Below, piece by piece: positions 8,802 through 18,503 of a DNA stretch of 64,000 nt. Within the stretch, counting starts at the first letter, position 1, and the number at the start of each line of letters is the position of its first letter. The notes beneath the pieces are model-generated. The model searched no databases, was not told the DNA's origin, and worked only from the letters and a program-made list of their open reading frames with translations. The position numbers and the translations under genes are program-made. The stretch comes from Simiduia curdlanivorans (GTDB taxonomy: Bacteria > Pseudomonadota > Gammaproteobacteria > Pseudomonadales > Cellvibrionaceae), in NCBI RefSeq assembly GCF_030409605.1, contig NZ_JAUFQG010000004.1, positions 2,529,001 through 2,593,000 on the forward strand. The letters are read 5' to 3'.

Positions 8802-10016
8802 TTAAATCTCTAATAAAATACGCGCTGGGTCTTCAATCATGTCTTTGATAGCAACTAAGAACTGCACCGCATCTTTACCATCAATTAAACGGTGATCGTA
8901 TGACAGCGCCAAGTACATCATGGGGCGAATCTCAACCTTACCGTTAACGGCCATAGGGCGATCTTGAATTTTGTGCATGCCCAAAATAGCGGTTTGAGGC
9001 GGGTTCAAAATCGGCGTCGACATCAATGAGCCGAAGGTGCCGCCATTGGTGATGGTGAAGGTGCCACCTATCATATCATCCATACCCAGCTTGCCGTCGC
9101 GCGCGCGCAGGCCGAAATCGCGAATGGTGTTTTCAACATCGGCTAAGCCCATGTTTTCGGTGTTGCGTAGTACAGGTACTACCAGGCCCTTTTCTGTGGA
9201 AACGGCAACACCAATGTCTTGGAAGCCGTGATATACCACGTCGTTGCCATCGATAGAGGCGTTAACGGCGGGGAAGCGACGCAGGGCTTCGGCAGCGGCT
9301 TTAACGAAGAAACCCATGAAGCCTAAGCGGGTACCGTTGTGTGACTTTTCGAAAGCCTCTTTGTATTTCTTGCGCAATTCCATCACCGGGCCCATATCCA
9401 CTTCGTTAAAGGTGGTGAGCATGGCGGTGGTTTGGCTGGCTTCTAACAGGCGTTCTGCGATACGGGCACGCATACGCGACATGGGAACGCGTTTTTCCGT
9501 GCGCTCACCTACGGGCATAGCGATGCCGGCGCTTGCAGCAGTCGCTTTAGCGGGTGCTGCCGCGGCAGGCGCTGGCGCAGCTGAGGTGCCTTTCAAGTGA
9601 TCGATAACGTCGCCCTTGGTGACGCGACCGCCCTTGGCAGAACCATCCACGGCGCTGACATTGACGTTGTTTTCATCGGCCATCTTCCGCGCCGAAGGAT
9701 TAACCAACTTTTCGTTGTTGGCGGCTGCCGGTGCAGCGGCTTGAGCAGCTGGCGCTGCAGCACTGGCTGCTGGCGCCGCGCCTTCAACTAAGCGAGCGAT
9801 GACTTCGTTGCTCTGAATGGTGTCGCCTTCTTCTCGGAGAATTTCAGCCAACACGCCATCGGCAGGGGCGACAACTTCTAACACAACTTTATCGGTTTCG
9901 ATGTCAACGATAAGCTCGTCGCGGCTCACGGCTTCACCGGCTTTTTTGTGCCAAGTGGCGATGGTGCCGTCGGGTACTGATTCAGGGAACTGTGGAGCTT
10001 TAATTTCGATACTCAT
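8802..10016 (-). CDS. sucB: Dihydrolipoyllysine succinyltransferase (E2 of 2-oxoglutarate dehydrogenase)
   Basis: A 404-residue protein with the usual order of domains. One lipoyl domain carries the lipoylated Lys43 (DIETDKVVLEVVAP). An Ala/Pro linker follows, then the E1/E3-binding domain (NPSARKMADENNV, about 105-145), a second Ala/Pro linker and the catalytic core ending in SYDHRLIDGKDAVQFL with its active-site histidine. It transfers succinyl from E1 to CoA and forms the 24-subunit core of the complex. It lies 41 bases downstream of sucA. Confidence 0.97.
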   Translation of the reverse strand: MSIEIKAPQFPESVPDGTIATWHKKAGEAVSRDELIVDIETDKVVLEVVAPADGVLAEILREEGDTIQSNEVIARLVEGAAPAASAAAPAAQAAAPAAANNEKLVNPSARKMADENNVNVSAVDGSAKGGRVTKGDVIDHLKGTSAAPAPAAAAPAKATAASAGIAMPVGERTEKRVPMSRMRARIAERLLEASQTTAMLTTFNEVDMGPVMELRKKYKEAFEKSHNGTRLGFMGFFVKAAAEALRRFPAVNASIDGNDVVYHGFQDIGVAVSTEKGLVVPVLRNTENMGLADVENTIRDFGLRARDGKLGMDDMIGGTFTITNGGTFGSLMSTPILNPPQTAILGMHKIQDRPMAVNGKVEIRPMMYLALSYDHRLIDGKDAVQFLVAIKDMIEDPARILLEI

Positions 10017-10057
10017 TGTTTTTCTTCCTTAGCCTTGGCCAAATCTGTGAGTGACTG

Positions 10058-12892
10058 TTACTTAACAGTCAGCGCGTCATCGATAAAACGGTTTTGTTCT
10101 TCAAGGTGCGTGGACATGTAACCTGCTGCCGGCGCAGCAGAGGCTTCGCGGCCAGCAAAGTTCAAATACGCCTTGGGTGCGATATTTGAAATCACACGAC
10201 GCATATGATGTTGGCTGGAATACCAAGCACCTTGGTTCATAGGTTCTTCCTGACACCAAACGAAGTCAGTGAGTTTGCTGTAGGGCTTAATGGCCGCAAC
10301 GAACTCTTCTTCAGGGAAGGGGTAGAGTTGCTCCAAGCGAATGAGAGCAACATCTTCCTGACCGCGTTCCATTCTGGCTTCGAGCAAGTGGTAATACACT
10401 TTGCCGGAGCACAAAACAACGCGTTTTACTTTCTTCGGATTAACCGTTGAATCACCTAATACATTGTGGAACTGGCCATTGGCTAATTCTTCTAGCGTAG
10501 AAGTGGCTAACTTGTGGCGCAAAATCCACTTTGGACTCATCACCACAAGTGGCCGACGCATGGGTCGAACCGCTTGACGGCGCAGCATATGGAACACTTG
10601 CGCCGGCGTGGTGGGAATGCAAATTTGAATGTTGTGTTCGGCACACAGTTGCATGAAACGCTCTAAACGTGCGCTCGAGTGCTCTGGGCCCTGACCTTCA
10701 TAGCCGTGGGGCAGCAACATGGTCAGCCCGCATAAGCGACCCCACTTGTGTTCGCCCGAGGTAATAAATTGATCGATAACCACCTGCGCTCCGTTGGCGA
10801 AGTCACCAAATTGCGCTTCCCAAATCACCATGGCGTTGGGGGTTGTGGTGGCGTAACCGTATTCGAAAGCCAGTACCGCCTCTTCAGACAACAGTGAATC
10901 AAAAATGTCGAAGTTGGGTTGGCCTTGCTTCAAGTTTTGCAGCGGCACGTAACGGCTGGCATCTTTCTGGTTGTGAATAACCGCATGGCGATGGGAGAAG
11001 GTACCGCGCCCCACATCTTGACCGGTTAGGCGTACGCGAGTGCCTTCATCGATAATCGTGGCGTAGGCTAAAAGCTCGGCCATACCCCAGTTGATGGGCA
11101 GTGCACCGCTGGCCATTTTAATGCGATCTTCGTAAATTTTTGATACCTGACGCTGTACAACCACACCATCGGGAACCTCGCAAATTTGATTGGCAATTTT
11201 TTGCAATTGCTTGATCGGCACGCGGGTATCGCCTTCGGCAGTCCAGTCGTGACCAATGTAGGGCGACCAATCGACGAACAAGGTTTTATCGGGCTCGCTG
11301 ACTAAACCACTGGCAACATGCTCACCGCGATCAAGTGCGGCGCGGTAGTTATCGGCCATCTCTTGCGCTTGCGCTTCGCTCAGTACCTGTTCTGCAACCA
11401 ATTGCTCGGCATAAAGCGTACGCGTGGTTTTGTGGTTGCGAATTTTTTTGTACATGAGCGGCTGAGTAGAGGAGGGCTCGTCGGTTTCGTTGTGACCGCG
11501 ACGGCGGTAACACACCAAATCGATAACCACATCTTTCTTAAACTCGTAGCGGTAATCCATCGCCAGCAAGGTGACGAACATCACCGCTTCTGGGTCGTCG
11601 CCATTGACGTGGAAGATCGGCGTTTCGATCATCTTGGCAACGTCGGTGCAGTACTCGGTAGAGCGTGCATCTTCGCGCAGGCTGGTGGTGAAGCCCACTT
11701 GGTTATTTAACACCAAGTGAATAGTGCCGCCGGTTTTGTAAGCGCGGGTTTGAGACATTTGGAAGGTCTCGGTTACCACACCTTGACCCGCGAAGGCGGC
11801 GTCGCCGTGAATGACTATCGGTACAACTTTTGCGCCGATTGGATCTGAACGGCGATCTTGGCGCGCGCGCACGGAACCTTCAACAACAGGGGAGACGATT
11901 TCTAAATGCGAGGGGTTAAACGCCATCGCAATATGAACTTCGCCGCCTGGTGTCATGATGTTCGACGAAAAACCTTGGTGGTATTTCACATCGCCCGAGG
12001 TAGTAACGAGCTTTTTGCCTTCGAATTCTTCGAAAAGTTCCGCCGGGTTTTTACCAAACACGTTAACCAACGTGTTTAAGCGACCGCGGTGCGCCATACC
12101 CAACACAATTTCTTTTGCGCCGTGTGCGCCGGCACTTTTTACTAGGCCGTCGAGCAGTGGAATCATCGCTTCGCCACCTTCGATACCGAAGCGCTTAGTG
12201 CCCGGGTATTTACTGTCGAGGTGCCGCTCTAAACCTTCCGCCGCGGTTAAGCGCTCCAGAATATTGAGCTTGATATCATTGGCATAGGCGGGGCGCGAAC
12301 GGGCGCTTTCTAAGCGCTGCTGTAACCACTGCTTTTCAGAAAAGTTAGTGATGTGCATGATTTCTGGGCCGATATTGCCACAGTAGGTTCGCTCAAGCAC
12401 GTCGATAATTTCGCGCAGCGGCGCTTCTTCTTTGCCGATAAACAGGTTGCCCGTTTGAAACACTGTGTCCAGATCTGCCGGGGTCAAGCCGTGGAAGGCC
12501 AACTCTAGATCGGGCACATGCTCGCGCTTCATTAAGCCTAGTGGGTCGAGCTTGGCGCGTTGATGACCGCGGAAACGGTAGGAGCTGATTAGCTGAACAA
12601 CCTTAACCTGTTTGCGTTCGTGCTCAATGTTTGTACCACCGGAACCCGGTGCTGCTATCGGGCGCGCACGGTTTTTACCGAGTAATTCGAAATGATCACG
12701 GATGACGGAATGCGGTGTGTCTTGAACCACAACGCCGTCAACGCGCGGTAGTTGTTCGAAGTAACGACGCCATTCTTCGGTCACGGCCTTGGGGTCGTGT
12801 AAATAGGTATCGTAAAGATCTTCTACATAGGCCGTGTTCCCATCAGAGATATGGGAAGACTTCCGGAGCAGCTCCAACATGCTTTCTTGCAT
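10058..12892 (-). CDS. sucA: 2-oxoglutarate dehydrogenase E1 component
   Basis: The thiamine-diphosphate-dependent E1 decarboxylates 2-oxoglutarate and succinylates the lipoyl group of SucB. I choose ATG 12892 (MQESMLELL, 944 residues) because AGGTGG lies five bases upstream and the family begins with MQ-S. The GTG at 12901 would add three residues. Visible blocks include RFGIEGGEAMIPLLD, GMAHRGRLNTLVNVFGK, HGDAAFAGQGVVTE and the thiamine-binding ETDEPSSTQPLMYK region. Its upstream 452 bases, to sdhB, contain no gene but a structured leader and two hairpins. Confidence 0.97.
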   Translation of the reverse strand: MQESMLELLRKSSHISDGNTAYVEDLYDTYLHDPKAVTEEWRRYFEQLPRVDGVVVQDTPHSVIRDHFELLGKNRARPIAAPGSGGTNIEHERKQVKVVQLISSYRFRGHQRAKLDPLGLMKREHVPDLELAFHGLTPADLDTVFQTGNLFIGKEEAPLREIIDVLERTYCGNIGPEIMHITNFSEKQWLQQRLESARSRPAYANDIKLNILERLTAAEGLERHLDSKYPGTKRFGIEGGEAMIPLLDGLVKSAGAHGAKEIVLGMAHRGRLNTLVNVFGKNPAELFEEFEGKKLVTTSGDVKYHQGFSSNIMTPGGEVHIAMAFNPSHLEIVSPVVEGSVRARQDRRSDPIGAKVVPIVIHGDAAFAGQGVVTETFQMSQTRAYKTGGTIHLVLNNQVGFTTSLREDARSTEYCTDVAKMIETPIFHVNGDDPEAVMFVTLLAMDYRYEFKKDVVIDLVCYRRRGHNETDEPSSTQPLMYKKIRNHKTTRTLYAEQLVAEQVLSEAQAQEMADNYRAALDRGEHVASGLVSEPDKTLFVDWSPYIGHDWTAEGDTRVPIKQLQKIANQICEVPDGVVVQRQVSKIYEDRIKMASGALPINWGMAELLAYATIIDEGTRVRLTGQDVGRGTFSHRHAVIHNQKDASRYVPLQNLKQGQPNFDIFDSLLSEEAVLAFEYGYATTTPNAMVIWEAQFGDFANGAQVVIDQFITSGEHKWGRLCGLTMLLPHGYEGQGPEHSSARLERFMQLCAEHNIQICIPTTPAQVFHMLRRQAVRPMRRPLVVMSPKWILRHKLATSTLEELANGQFHNVLGDSTVNPKKVKRVVLCSGKVYYHLLEARMERGQEDVALIRLEQLYPFPEEEFVAAIKPYSKLTDFVWCQEEPMNQGAWYSSQHHMRRVISNIAPKAYLNFAGREASAAPAAGYMSTHLEEQNRFIDDALTVK

Positions 12893-12924
12893 TTTACCCA
12901 CCTGGTCGATGGGGTACTGTCTAG

Positions 12925-13047
12925 CTGTGAGGGCGTGAGTGGTTCAGGTCGTTTACACGCCCTAATGCCAACTACATTCAGGATTGGTTCGCACCAATCA
13001 AGCGGTTTACCCCATGAAAGCAGTGATGATATTCATCGCCCTCACAG
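12925..13047 (-). promoter_or_regulatory. Structured leader upstream of sucA
   Basis: On the minus strand CTGTGAGGGCG (13047-13037) pairs perfectly with CGCCCTCACAG (12935-12925). Inside lies a second hairpin, GATTGGT-GCGA-ACCAATC (12999-12982), with a GNRA tetraloop. The closing arm ends about 33 bases before the sucA ATG. Such a nested structure could regulate sucA. Structured sucA leaders (sucA and sucA-II RNA motifs) are known in other proteobacteria, but membership is not tested here. The remainder of 12902-13353 holds no ORF I can support. Confidence 0.5.
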
Positions 13048-13287
13048 ATAGATCGAGCCTAGCCCGACATACCCCTGCTACTTACTAGCGTAATACTAGC
13101 CGTTTCATATGTGGCTTCTTTTGGAACCACACAGTTTAGTTCACTCGCTACAACATAAATGCCGTGCAAATAATTTTTTAGTAGGGCATAGATTCAGGAA
13201 TGATAATTCCGTTCATCTGTACCTGGGTTCCGCACCTTTATAGACCATTCTTTGAATGGTGATCCTGTCGCCTATATTTTTTTAAGA

Positions 13288-13315
13288 CTAACCCCCAACC
13301 GAGGTTGGGGGTTAG
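13288..13315 (-). terminator. Strong hairpin after sdhB, possible terminator or processing site
   Basis: CTAACCCCCAACC and GGTTGGGGGTTAG form an almost loopless perfect stem 39 bases past the sdhB stop. On the minus strand it is followed by TCTTAAAAAAA rather than a T tract, so termination is doubtful; 3'-end protection or partial attenuation are alternatives. A second hairpin (ACCATTC-TTT-GAATGGT) lies near 13246-13262. Confidence 0.5.
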
Positions 13316-13353
13316 CGCGACATTCGGTATTACAGGCCTAGGCCTGCCGCTGA

Positions 13354-14058
13354 TTATACAGCGCGTTGTAAAAGCATGTTACGTATGTGGCCAATGGCTC
13401 TGGTTGGGTTGAGTCCTTTCGGGCAAACCGCAACACAGTTTTGAATACCGTGGCAGCGGAATACGCTGAACGGGTCATCCAACTTCGCTAGGCGCTCATC
13501 GGTGGCGTTGTCGCGGCTATCGGCCAAAAAGCGGTAGGCCTGCAACAAACCGGCTGGGCCGATAAATTTGTCGGGGTTCCACCAGAAGGACGGGCAGCTG
13601 GTTGAACAGCAAGCACACAAAATACACTCGTATAGGCCGTCTAACTTTTCCCGCTCTTCGGGCGACTGTAAGCGCTCGATGGCGGGAGCCGGGTTAGAGT
13701 TTTGCAAATACGGCTGCACTTTCTCGTACTGGGCATAGAACTGGCTCATGTCGATCACCAGATCGCGAATCACCGGTAAGCCTGGCAGTGGGCGCAGCAC
13801 TAACTTGTTGTTAGTGACGCACTCGGAGATGGGCTTAATACAGGCAAGGCCATTTTTGCCGTTGATGTTCATACCATCTGAGCCGCACACACCTTCACGG
13901 CACGAGCGGCGGTAGGCCAAGGACGCATCCTGAGACTTAATCAGTTCCAGCACATCCAATACCATCAGGTCTTTGCCCTGGGTATCTACCTCATAGGTTT
14001 GCATATGAGGGGCTTTATCTGACTCAGGGTTATAGCGATAAATTTCTACTTTTAACAT
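13354..14058 (-). CDS. sdhB: Succinate dehydrogenase iron-sulfur subunit
   Basis: A 234-residue protein with three Fe-S centres visible as cysteine blocks. The 2Fe-2S ligands are in RRSCREGVCGSDGMNINGKN, the 4Fe-4S ligands in CILCACCSTSC, and the 3Fe-4S ligands in CHGIQNCVAVCPKGLNP. It relays electrons from the FAD of SdhA to the quinone site formed with SdhC and SdhD on the inner membrane. It follows sdhA after 17 bases and ends the sdhCDAB transcript, or is partly read through into sucA. Confidence 0.98.
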   Translation of the reverse strand: MLKVEIYRYNPESDKAPHMQTYEVDTQGKDLMVLDVLELIKSQDASLAYRRSCREGVCGSDGMNINGKNGLACIKPISECVTNNKLVLRPLPGLPVIRDLVIDMSQFYAQYEKVQPYLQNSNPAPAIERLQSPEEREKLDGLYECILCACCSTSCPSFWWNPDKFIGPAGLLQAYRFLADSRDNATDERLAKLDDPFSVFRCHGIQNCVAVCPKGLNPTRAIGHIRNMLLQRAV

Positions 14059-14075
14059 GTCACCATTCCCCAGAC

Positions 14076-15845
14076 TTAGTAAGTACGAGCCTTAGGCTCG
14101 AATGCTTCCATGGTTTTTGGCGTGAAGTTTACGCCGCGCTTCTCAACTTTTTTCTCGGTCGGGAAGAACATGGAGTGGCACAACCAGTTCACATCGTCGC
14201 GATCTTCAAAGTCTTCCCGAGCATGGGCACCACGAGATTCTTTGCGCTCTTCAGCGGCGATCGCCGTTGCTTCGGCAACTTCCAGCAAGTTTTGCAGTTC
14301 CAGTGCTTCAATACGCGCGGTATTAAAGGCATTGCTCTTGTCGGTGATGCCAACATTTTCAATGCGCGGGCGCAGTTCTGCCAGCTTCTTGATGCCTTCT
14401 TTCATGAACTCGCCATTGCGGAATACACCGAAATGGTTCTGCATGATGGTTTGCAGCTCTTTGCGCAGGGCTGGTGCGGTTTCGGTGCTGGTCGATGTGT
14501 TAATGCGATTTAAGCGGGCCATGGCGCGCTCGATGTCAGCATCGGTAGCGGCTGTATGCTCGACACCTTCGCGCAGGGCTTTCTCAATGAATAAGCCAGA
14601 GGCGCGACCGAAAACAACCAAGTCTAGCAGTGAGTTACCACCTAGGCGATTGGCACCATGTACCGATACACAAGCGGCTTCTCCGCAGGCATAGAAACCT
14701 TCGATGATGGCATCTTTGCCGTCTTTCATGGTCAGTGCTTGGCCGTGAACGTTGGTGGGAATACCGCCCATCATGTAGTGACAGGTTGGCACCACGGGCA
14801 CCGGCTCTTTGACTGGGTCGGCGTGGGCGAAGGTGCGCGATAGCTCACAAATGCCCGGTAAGCGGCTTTCCAGAACTTCTTCACCTAAGTGATCGAGCTT
14901 CAGCAACACGTGGTCGCCATCTGGGCCACAGCCGTTGCCAGCTAAAATTTCCAATACCATAGAGCGGGCAACAACGTCGCGCGAGGCAAGATCTTTCGCG
15001 TTCGGCGCATAGCGCTCCATGAAACGCTCGCCGTGCTTGTTAATCAGGTAACCACCTTCACCGCGACAACCTTCTGTTACCAGTACACCAGCGCCGGCGA
15101 TACCGGTGGGGTGGAACTGCCAGAACTCGATGTCTTGCACCGGGAAGCCTGCGCGCAGCGCCATGCCAATGCCGTCGCCGGTATTGATGTGTGCGTTAGT
15201 GGTTGAGGCGTAAATACGGCCAGCACCGCCAGTGGCGAACACGGTGGCGCGGGACTTAACGTAGACCACTTCGCCGTCTTCGATATTCATGGCGATAACA
15301 CCAACGACGGCGCCGTCGGCATTTTTCACCAGATCAACAGCAAACCACTCGTTTAAGAACACGGTGTTATTTTTGATGTTGTTTTGGTACAGGGTGTGAA
15401 GCAAAGCGTGGCCGGTGCGGTCGGCTGCGGCACAGGTGCGAGCCGCTTGGCCGCCCTTGCCGAAATCTTTAGATTGACCGCCGAAGGGGCGTTGATAGAT
15501 GCGGCCTTCCTCGGTGCGCGAGAAGGGCAGACCCATGTGCTCTAATTCATACACGGCTTCTGGGCCAACGGAACACATATATTCGATAGCGTCTTGGTCG
15601 CCGATGTAATCGGAGCCTTTAACGGTATCGTACATGTGCCAGCGCCAATCGTCCTGCGGGTCGTCGCTGGCAATCGCACAGGTGATACCACCTTGGGCCG
15701 AGACTGTGTGTGAACGGGTGGGGAATACTTTGGTAATTACCGCGGTTTTGTAACCGGATTGTGCAAGTTGCAGGGCTGCGCGCATACCTGCGCCACCGCC
15801 ACCGATGACGATACCGTCAAATGAAATCGTACGCATAGTAGACAT
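14076..15845 (-). CDS. sdhA: Succinate dehydrogenase flavoprotein subunit
   Basis: At 589 residues it is full length. The dinucleotide fold GGGGAGMRAALQLAQSG is followed by His46 in FPTRSHTVSAQGG, the covalent FAD attachment site. The dicarboxylate-binding and catalytic blocks QFHPTGI, CRGEGGYLIN and HGANRLGGNSLLDLVVFGR are present. It oxidises succinate to fumarate on the cytoplasmic side of the inner membrane and passes electrons to SdhB. Only three bases separate it from sdhD, consistent with one operon. Confidence 0.98.
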   Translation of the reverse strand: MSTMRTISFDGIVIGGGGAGMRAALQLAQSGYKTAVITKVFPTRSHTVSAQGGITCAIASDDPQDDWRWHMYDTVKGSDYIGDQDAIEYMCSVGPEAVYELEHMGLPFSRTEEGRIYQRPFGGQSKDFGKGGQAARTCAAADRTGHALLHTLYQNNIKNNTVFLNEWFAVDLVKNADGAVVGVIAMNIEDGEVVYVKSRATVFATGGAGRIYASTTNAHINTGDGIGMALRAGFPVQDIEFWQFHPTGIAGAGVLVTEGCRGEGGYLINKHGERFMERYAPNAKDLASRDVVARSMVLEILAGNGCGPDGDHVLLKLDHLGEEVLESRLPGICELSRTFAHADPVKEPVPVVPTCHYMMGGIPTNVHGQALTMKDGKDAIIEGFYACGEAACVSVHGANRLGGNSLLDLVVFGRASGLFIEKALREGVEHTAATDADIERAMARLNRINTSTSTETAPALRKELQTIMQNHFGVFRNGEFMKEGIKKLAELRPRIENVGITDKSNAFNTARIEALELQNLLEVAEATAIAAEERKESRGAHAREDFEDRDDVNWLCHSMFFPTEKKVEKRGVNFTPKTMEAFEPKARTY

Positions 15846-15848
15846 GTA

Positions 15849-16217
15849 TTAAAGTCCCCAGAGAATTTCGATGCCCCAAACCAGATAGGTCAGGGTGATC
15901 ACGCCTAAGCCCATTTGCGCCAGCAGGCGCAAGATGGTCGCTTTGGTACCCATTAATTGGTTGGTGAGATAGTCCGTTAACACGGCCCACAAACCAATCC
16001 AGGCGTGCGCAGCAATAGATAGGAGGGTTGCTAGGGTGAAGATGCGCATCCACAGCTGATTGAACAGCCCTTGCCACAGCTCGAAGGTTAAATCTGGCGT
16101 GCACGCAATGAAGCCTGCGAGAAAAATTGTGTAGGCGGCCATGACCACGGCGCTGATGCGCTGGATCAGCCAGTCGTAGAGACCGCTGCGCCCAAAGCTA
16201 GTTACGGCGGTTACCAT
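15849..16217 (-). CDS. sdhD: Succinate dehydrogenase membrane anchor subunit SdhD
   Basis: A 122-residue protein starting MVTAVTSFGRSGLYDWLIQR, with three membrane helices. SIAAHAWIGLWAVLTDY carries the conserved His and the Asp-Tyr pair near the haem b and quinone sites. I choose ATG 16217 rather than 16223 because AGGAG is seven bases before the former and only one before the latter. This start overlaps the sdhC stop by seven bases. It anchors SdhAB and helps bind quinone. Confidence 0.93.
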   Translation of the reverse strand: MVTAVTSFGRSGLYDWLIQRISAVVMAAYTIFLAGFIACTPDLTFELWQGLFNQLWMRIFTLATLLSIAAHAWIGLWAVLTDYLTNQLMGTKATILRLLAQMGLGVITLTYLVWGIEILWGL

Positions 16218-16585
16218 ATCCATACTCCTAATGCTGCAATAATAACGGCGGCAACTACCAACGCGATTTTCGCGCCGATCCGGCCACCTTCTAAGCTCTC
16301 GCCAACACCGGCATCCATAATCAGATGACGAATGCCTGCCACCATGTGATACGCAAGCGCGGCTAAAGTAGCCCACAGGACAAATTGGCAAAGCGGGCTT
16401 TGGAAGTGCTCTTTCAACTCTGCGAAGCTGGCCTCAGAGGTCAGGCTTGCTTCTAGAATCCACAATAGAACGGCTACGCCTGCGAACAGGACAACACCAG
16501 ACATGCGGTGAAGAATAGAAACATAAGCAGTAATAGGAAGATGGATGGTGGAGATGTCGAGATTGACCGGTCTGTTTTTGTTCAC
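16211..16585 (-). CDS. sdhC: Succinate dehydrogenase cytochrome b556 subunit
   Basis: A 124-residue membrane anchor starting MNKNRPVNLDISTIHLPITA. YVSILHRMSGVVLF holds the conserved Ser and Arg of the quinone site, and AYHMVAGIRHLIMD holds the haem b histidine. It has three membrane helices. It is the first gene of sdhCDAB and is divergent from gltA across a 475-base gap, so its promoter must lie within 16586-17060. I could not single out that promoter. Confidence 0.95.
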   Translation of the reverse strand: MNKNRPVNLDISTIHLPITAYVSILHRMSGVVLFAGVAVLLWILEASLTSEASFAELKEHFQSPLCQFVLWATLAALAYHMVAGIRHLIMDAGVGESLEGGRIGAKIALVVAAVIIAALGVWIW

Positions 16586-16929
16586 GTTAAGTCACACCTT
16601 ATTGCCCAGAATGTGGGCGGTTCGAGAGAGTATACATAGCACACAATCCCTCTAGCATAGGTAGCAATGAGGCAATTAACCAGCTACCCCCCCTGCAAGA
16701 CGCGCGAAATTATAAGGAGCCAACATTTAAATTACAAACGAATTCCGGCACTTATGTCCGTATTTGGTGGGGGTTTTACGGTTTTTTTAGTTTGGGCATC
16801 CTAGCCAAAATTGCCCGCTGCCGTATTGCTGTTCGGATTGGTCGTTTTGTGTGCAGGCTGCACCAAATTGGGCAAGACTAAGGTCGCAATGGGCGGTTTT
16901 GGTGCTTAGCGCTATAATTGACTATCTAT

Positions 16930-16957
16930 TTGACAAAAACAAACTTAACTTTATAGT
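16930..16957 (+). promoter_or_regulatory. Sigma-70 promoter of gltA
   Basis: TTGACA (16930-16935), a 16-base spacer and TATAGT (16952-16957) are close to consensus. Transcription should start near 16964, giving a leader of about 97 bases. It lies in the 475-base divergent region between sdhC and gltA, which holds no ORF. The sdhC-proximal half is marked by C and G runs. No operator was recognised. Confidence 0.7.
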
Positions 16958-17060
16958 TGTGCCCGCTCTAAAGGCCATTGCGGTGATTTAGTGCAATATA
17001 AGAGGGTATGCAAGCCCCGACGAAGAGACGATTACAACTTGCAGATATAGGAGTCCCAAG

Positions 17061-18347
17061 ATGGCTGAGAAGAAAGCGCAACTGGTAATAGAGGGACGCG
17101 ATCCCATCGATTTGCCGATGTACTCCGGTTCAACCGGTCCCGATGTTATAGATGTCAGCAGCCTAACGGCCAATGGGTACTTCACCTATGATCCTGGTTT
17201 CATGGCCACGGCGGCCTGTGAATCAAAACTGACCTTTATCGATGGTGCCAATGGTGTGCTTTTGCACGGTGGCTACCCAATCGAACAACTAGCAGATAAG
17301 TCAGACTATTTAGAAACGTGCTATTTGTTGTTGAATGGCGAACTACCTAACGCCGAGCAAAAAACAGACTTCGTAGACACCATCATGAGACACACCATGG
17401 TGCACGAGTCTCTTACAAACTTTTTCCGTGGTTTCCGCTACGATGCTCACCCCATGTCCGTCATGGTGGGTGTGGTTGGCGCTTTGGCGTCCTTCTACCA
17501 CGATTCGCTCGATATCAATAACCCAGAACATCGGCAGATTTCCGCTCATCGTTTGATTGCGAAAATGCCAACCCTAGCGGCCATGTGTTACAAGCATCAT
17601 ATTGGTCAGCCGTTCATGTACCCAGATAATAGCCTGAGCTACTCAGAAAATTTTCTGCACATGATGTTTGGTACGCCGTGTGATGATCCAAAAGTAAACC
17701 CTGTTTTAGCGCGCGCCATGGATAAGATTTTCTTATTGCACGCCGATCACGAACAGAATGCCTCTACTTCTACTGTGCGTTTGGCTGGCTCTTCTGGCGC
17801 CAACCCCTTCGCCTGTGTGGCGGCGGGTATCGCAACCTTGTGGGGCCCAGCCCACGGTGGCGCCAACGAAGCCGTGTTGGAAATGCTTGAGGAAATTGGC
17901 ACCGTTGATAACATCGACACTTACATTGCCAAGGCCAAAGATAAGAGCGACCCATTCCGCTTGATGGGCTTCGGTCACCGCGTTTACAAGAACTTTGATC
18001 CACGCGCTAAGGTGATGAAAGAGACCTGTGATGAAGTGTTGGCAGAGCTTGGTTTGGACAACGATCCCCTGTTAGCCATTGCTAAGCGTCTCGAGCAGAT
18101 TGCCTTGGAAGACCCTTACTTCATTGAGAAGAAATTGTACCCCAATGTCGATTTCTACTCTGGCATCATCATGAAAGCTATCGGTATTCCCACCGAGATG
18201 TTTACCGTGATTTTTGCAACCGGTCGCACAGTGGGCTGGATTGCACACTGGAATGAAATGATTTCTAACCCCTACAAAATCGGCCGTCCGCGTCAGTTGT
18301 ACACTGGCCACACCGCGCGCGATTTCGTCGCTTTAGATAAGCGTTAA
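17061..18347 (+). CDS. gltA: Citrate synthase (type II, hexameric)
   Basis: A 428-residue enzyme condensing acetyl-CoA and oxaloacetate. Catalytic-region blocks are HADHEQNASTSTVRLAGSSG, GFGHRVYKNFDPRAKVMK and PNVDFYSGIIMKAIGIP, the last with the catalytic aspartate. Length and sequence match the NADH-sensitive type II enzymes of gammaproteobacteria. The SD is AGGAG at 17049-17053. A strong promoter lies about 100 bases upstream and a terminator directly downstream, so it is monocistronic. Confidence 0.98.
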   Translation: MAEKKAQLVIEGRDPIDLPMYSGSTGPDVIDVSSLTANGYFTYDPGFMATAACESKLTFIDGANGVLLHGGYPIEQLADKSDYLETCYLLLNGELPNAEQKTDFVDTIMRHTMVHESLTNFFRGFRYDAHPMSVMVGVVGALASFYHDSLDINNPEHRQISAHRLIAKMPTLAAMCYKHHIGQPFMYPDNSLSYSENFLHMMFGTPCDDPKVNPVLARAMDKIFLLHADHEQNASTSTVRLAGSSGANPFACVAAGIATLWGPAHGGANEAVLEMLEEIGTVDNIDTYIAKAKDKSDPFRLMGFGHRVYKNFDPRAKVMKETCDEVLAELGLDNDPLLAIAKRLEQIALEDPYFIEKKLYPNVDFYSGIIMKAIGIPTEMFTVIFATGRTVGWIAHWNEMISNPYKIGRPRQLYTGHTARDFVALDKR

Positions 18348-18363
18348 GATGTAAAGATGTGCT

Positions 18364-18393
18364 AAAAAGCCTCGCATATTGCGGGGCTTTTTT
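18364..18393 (+). terminator. Rho-independent terminator of gltA
   Basis: AAAAAGCC-T-CGCA / TGCG-G-GGCTTTTTT forms a GC-rich hairpin followed by a T tract, 17 bases past the gltA stop. Confidence 0.9.
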
Positions 18394-18503
18394 GTTGGCG
18401 AGACGTAACAATTTTCGGTTCGGGCGCTCAATGTGTGGATGAGTTAAGCCGCTTGTTCGTCCTATCTCAAAATGATGGTTGGGTAAGATAATCGAGGTGA
18501 TGT

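Noticed and set aside
16218..16391. N-terminal extension of sdhD to 16391
   Set aside because: The extra 58 codons overlap sdhC and lack membrane-protein character. A good SD precedes ATG 16217.
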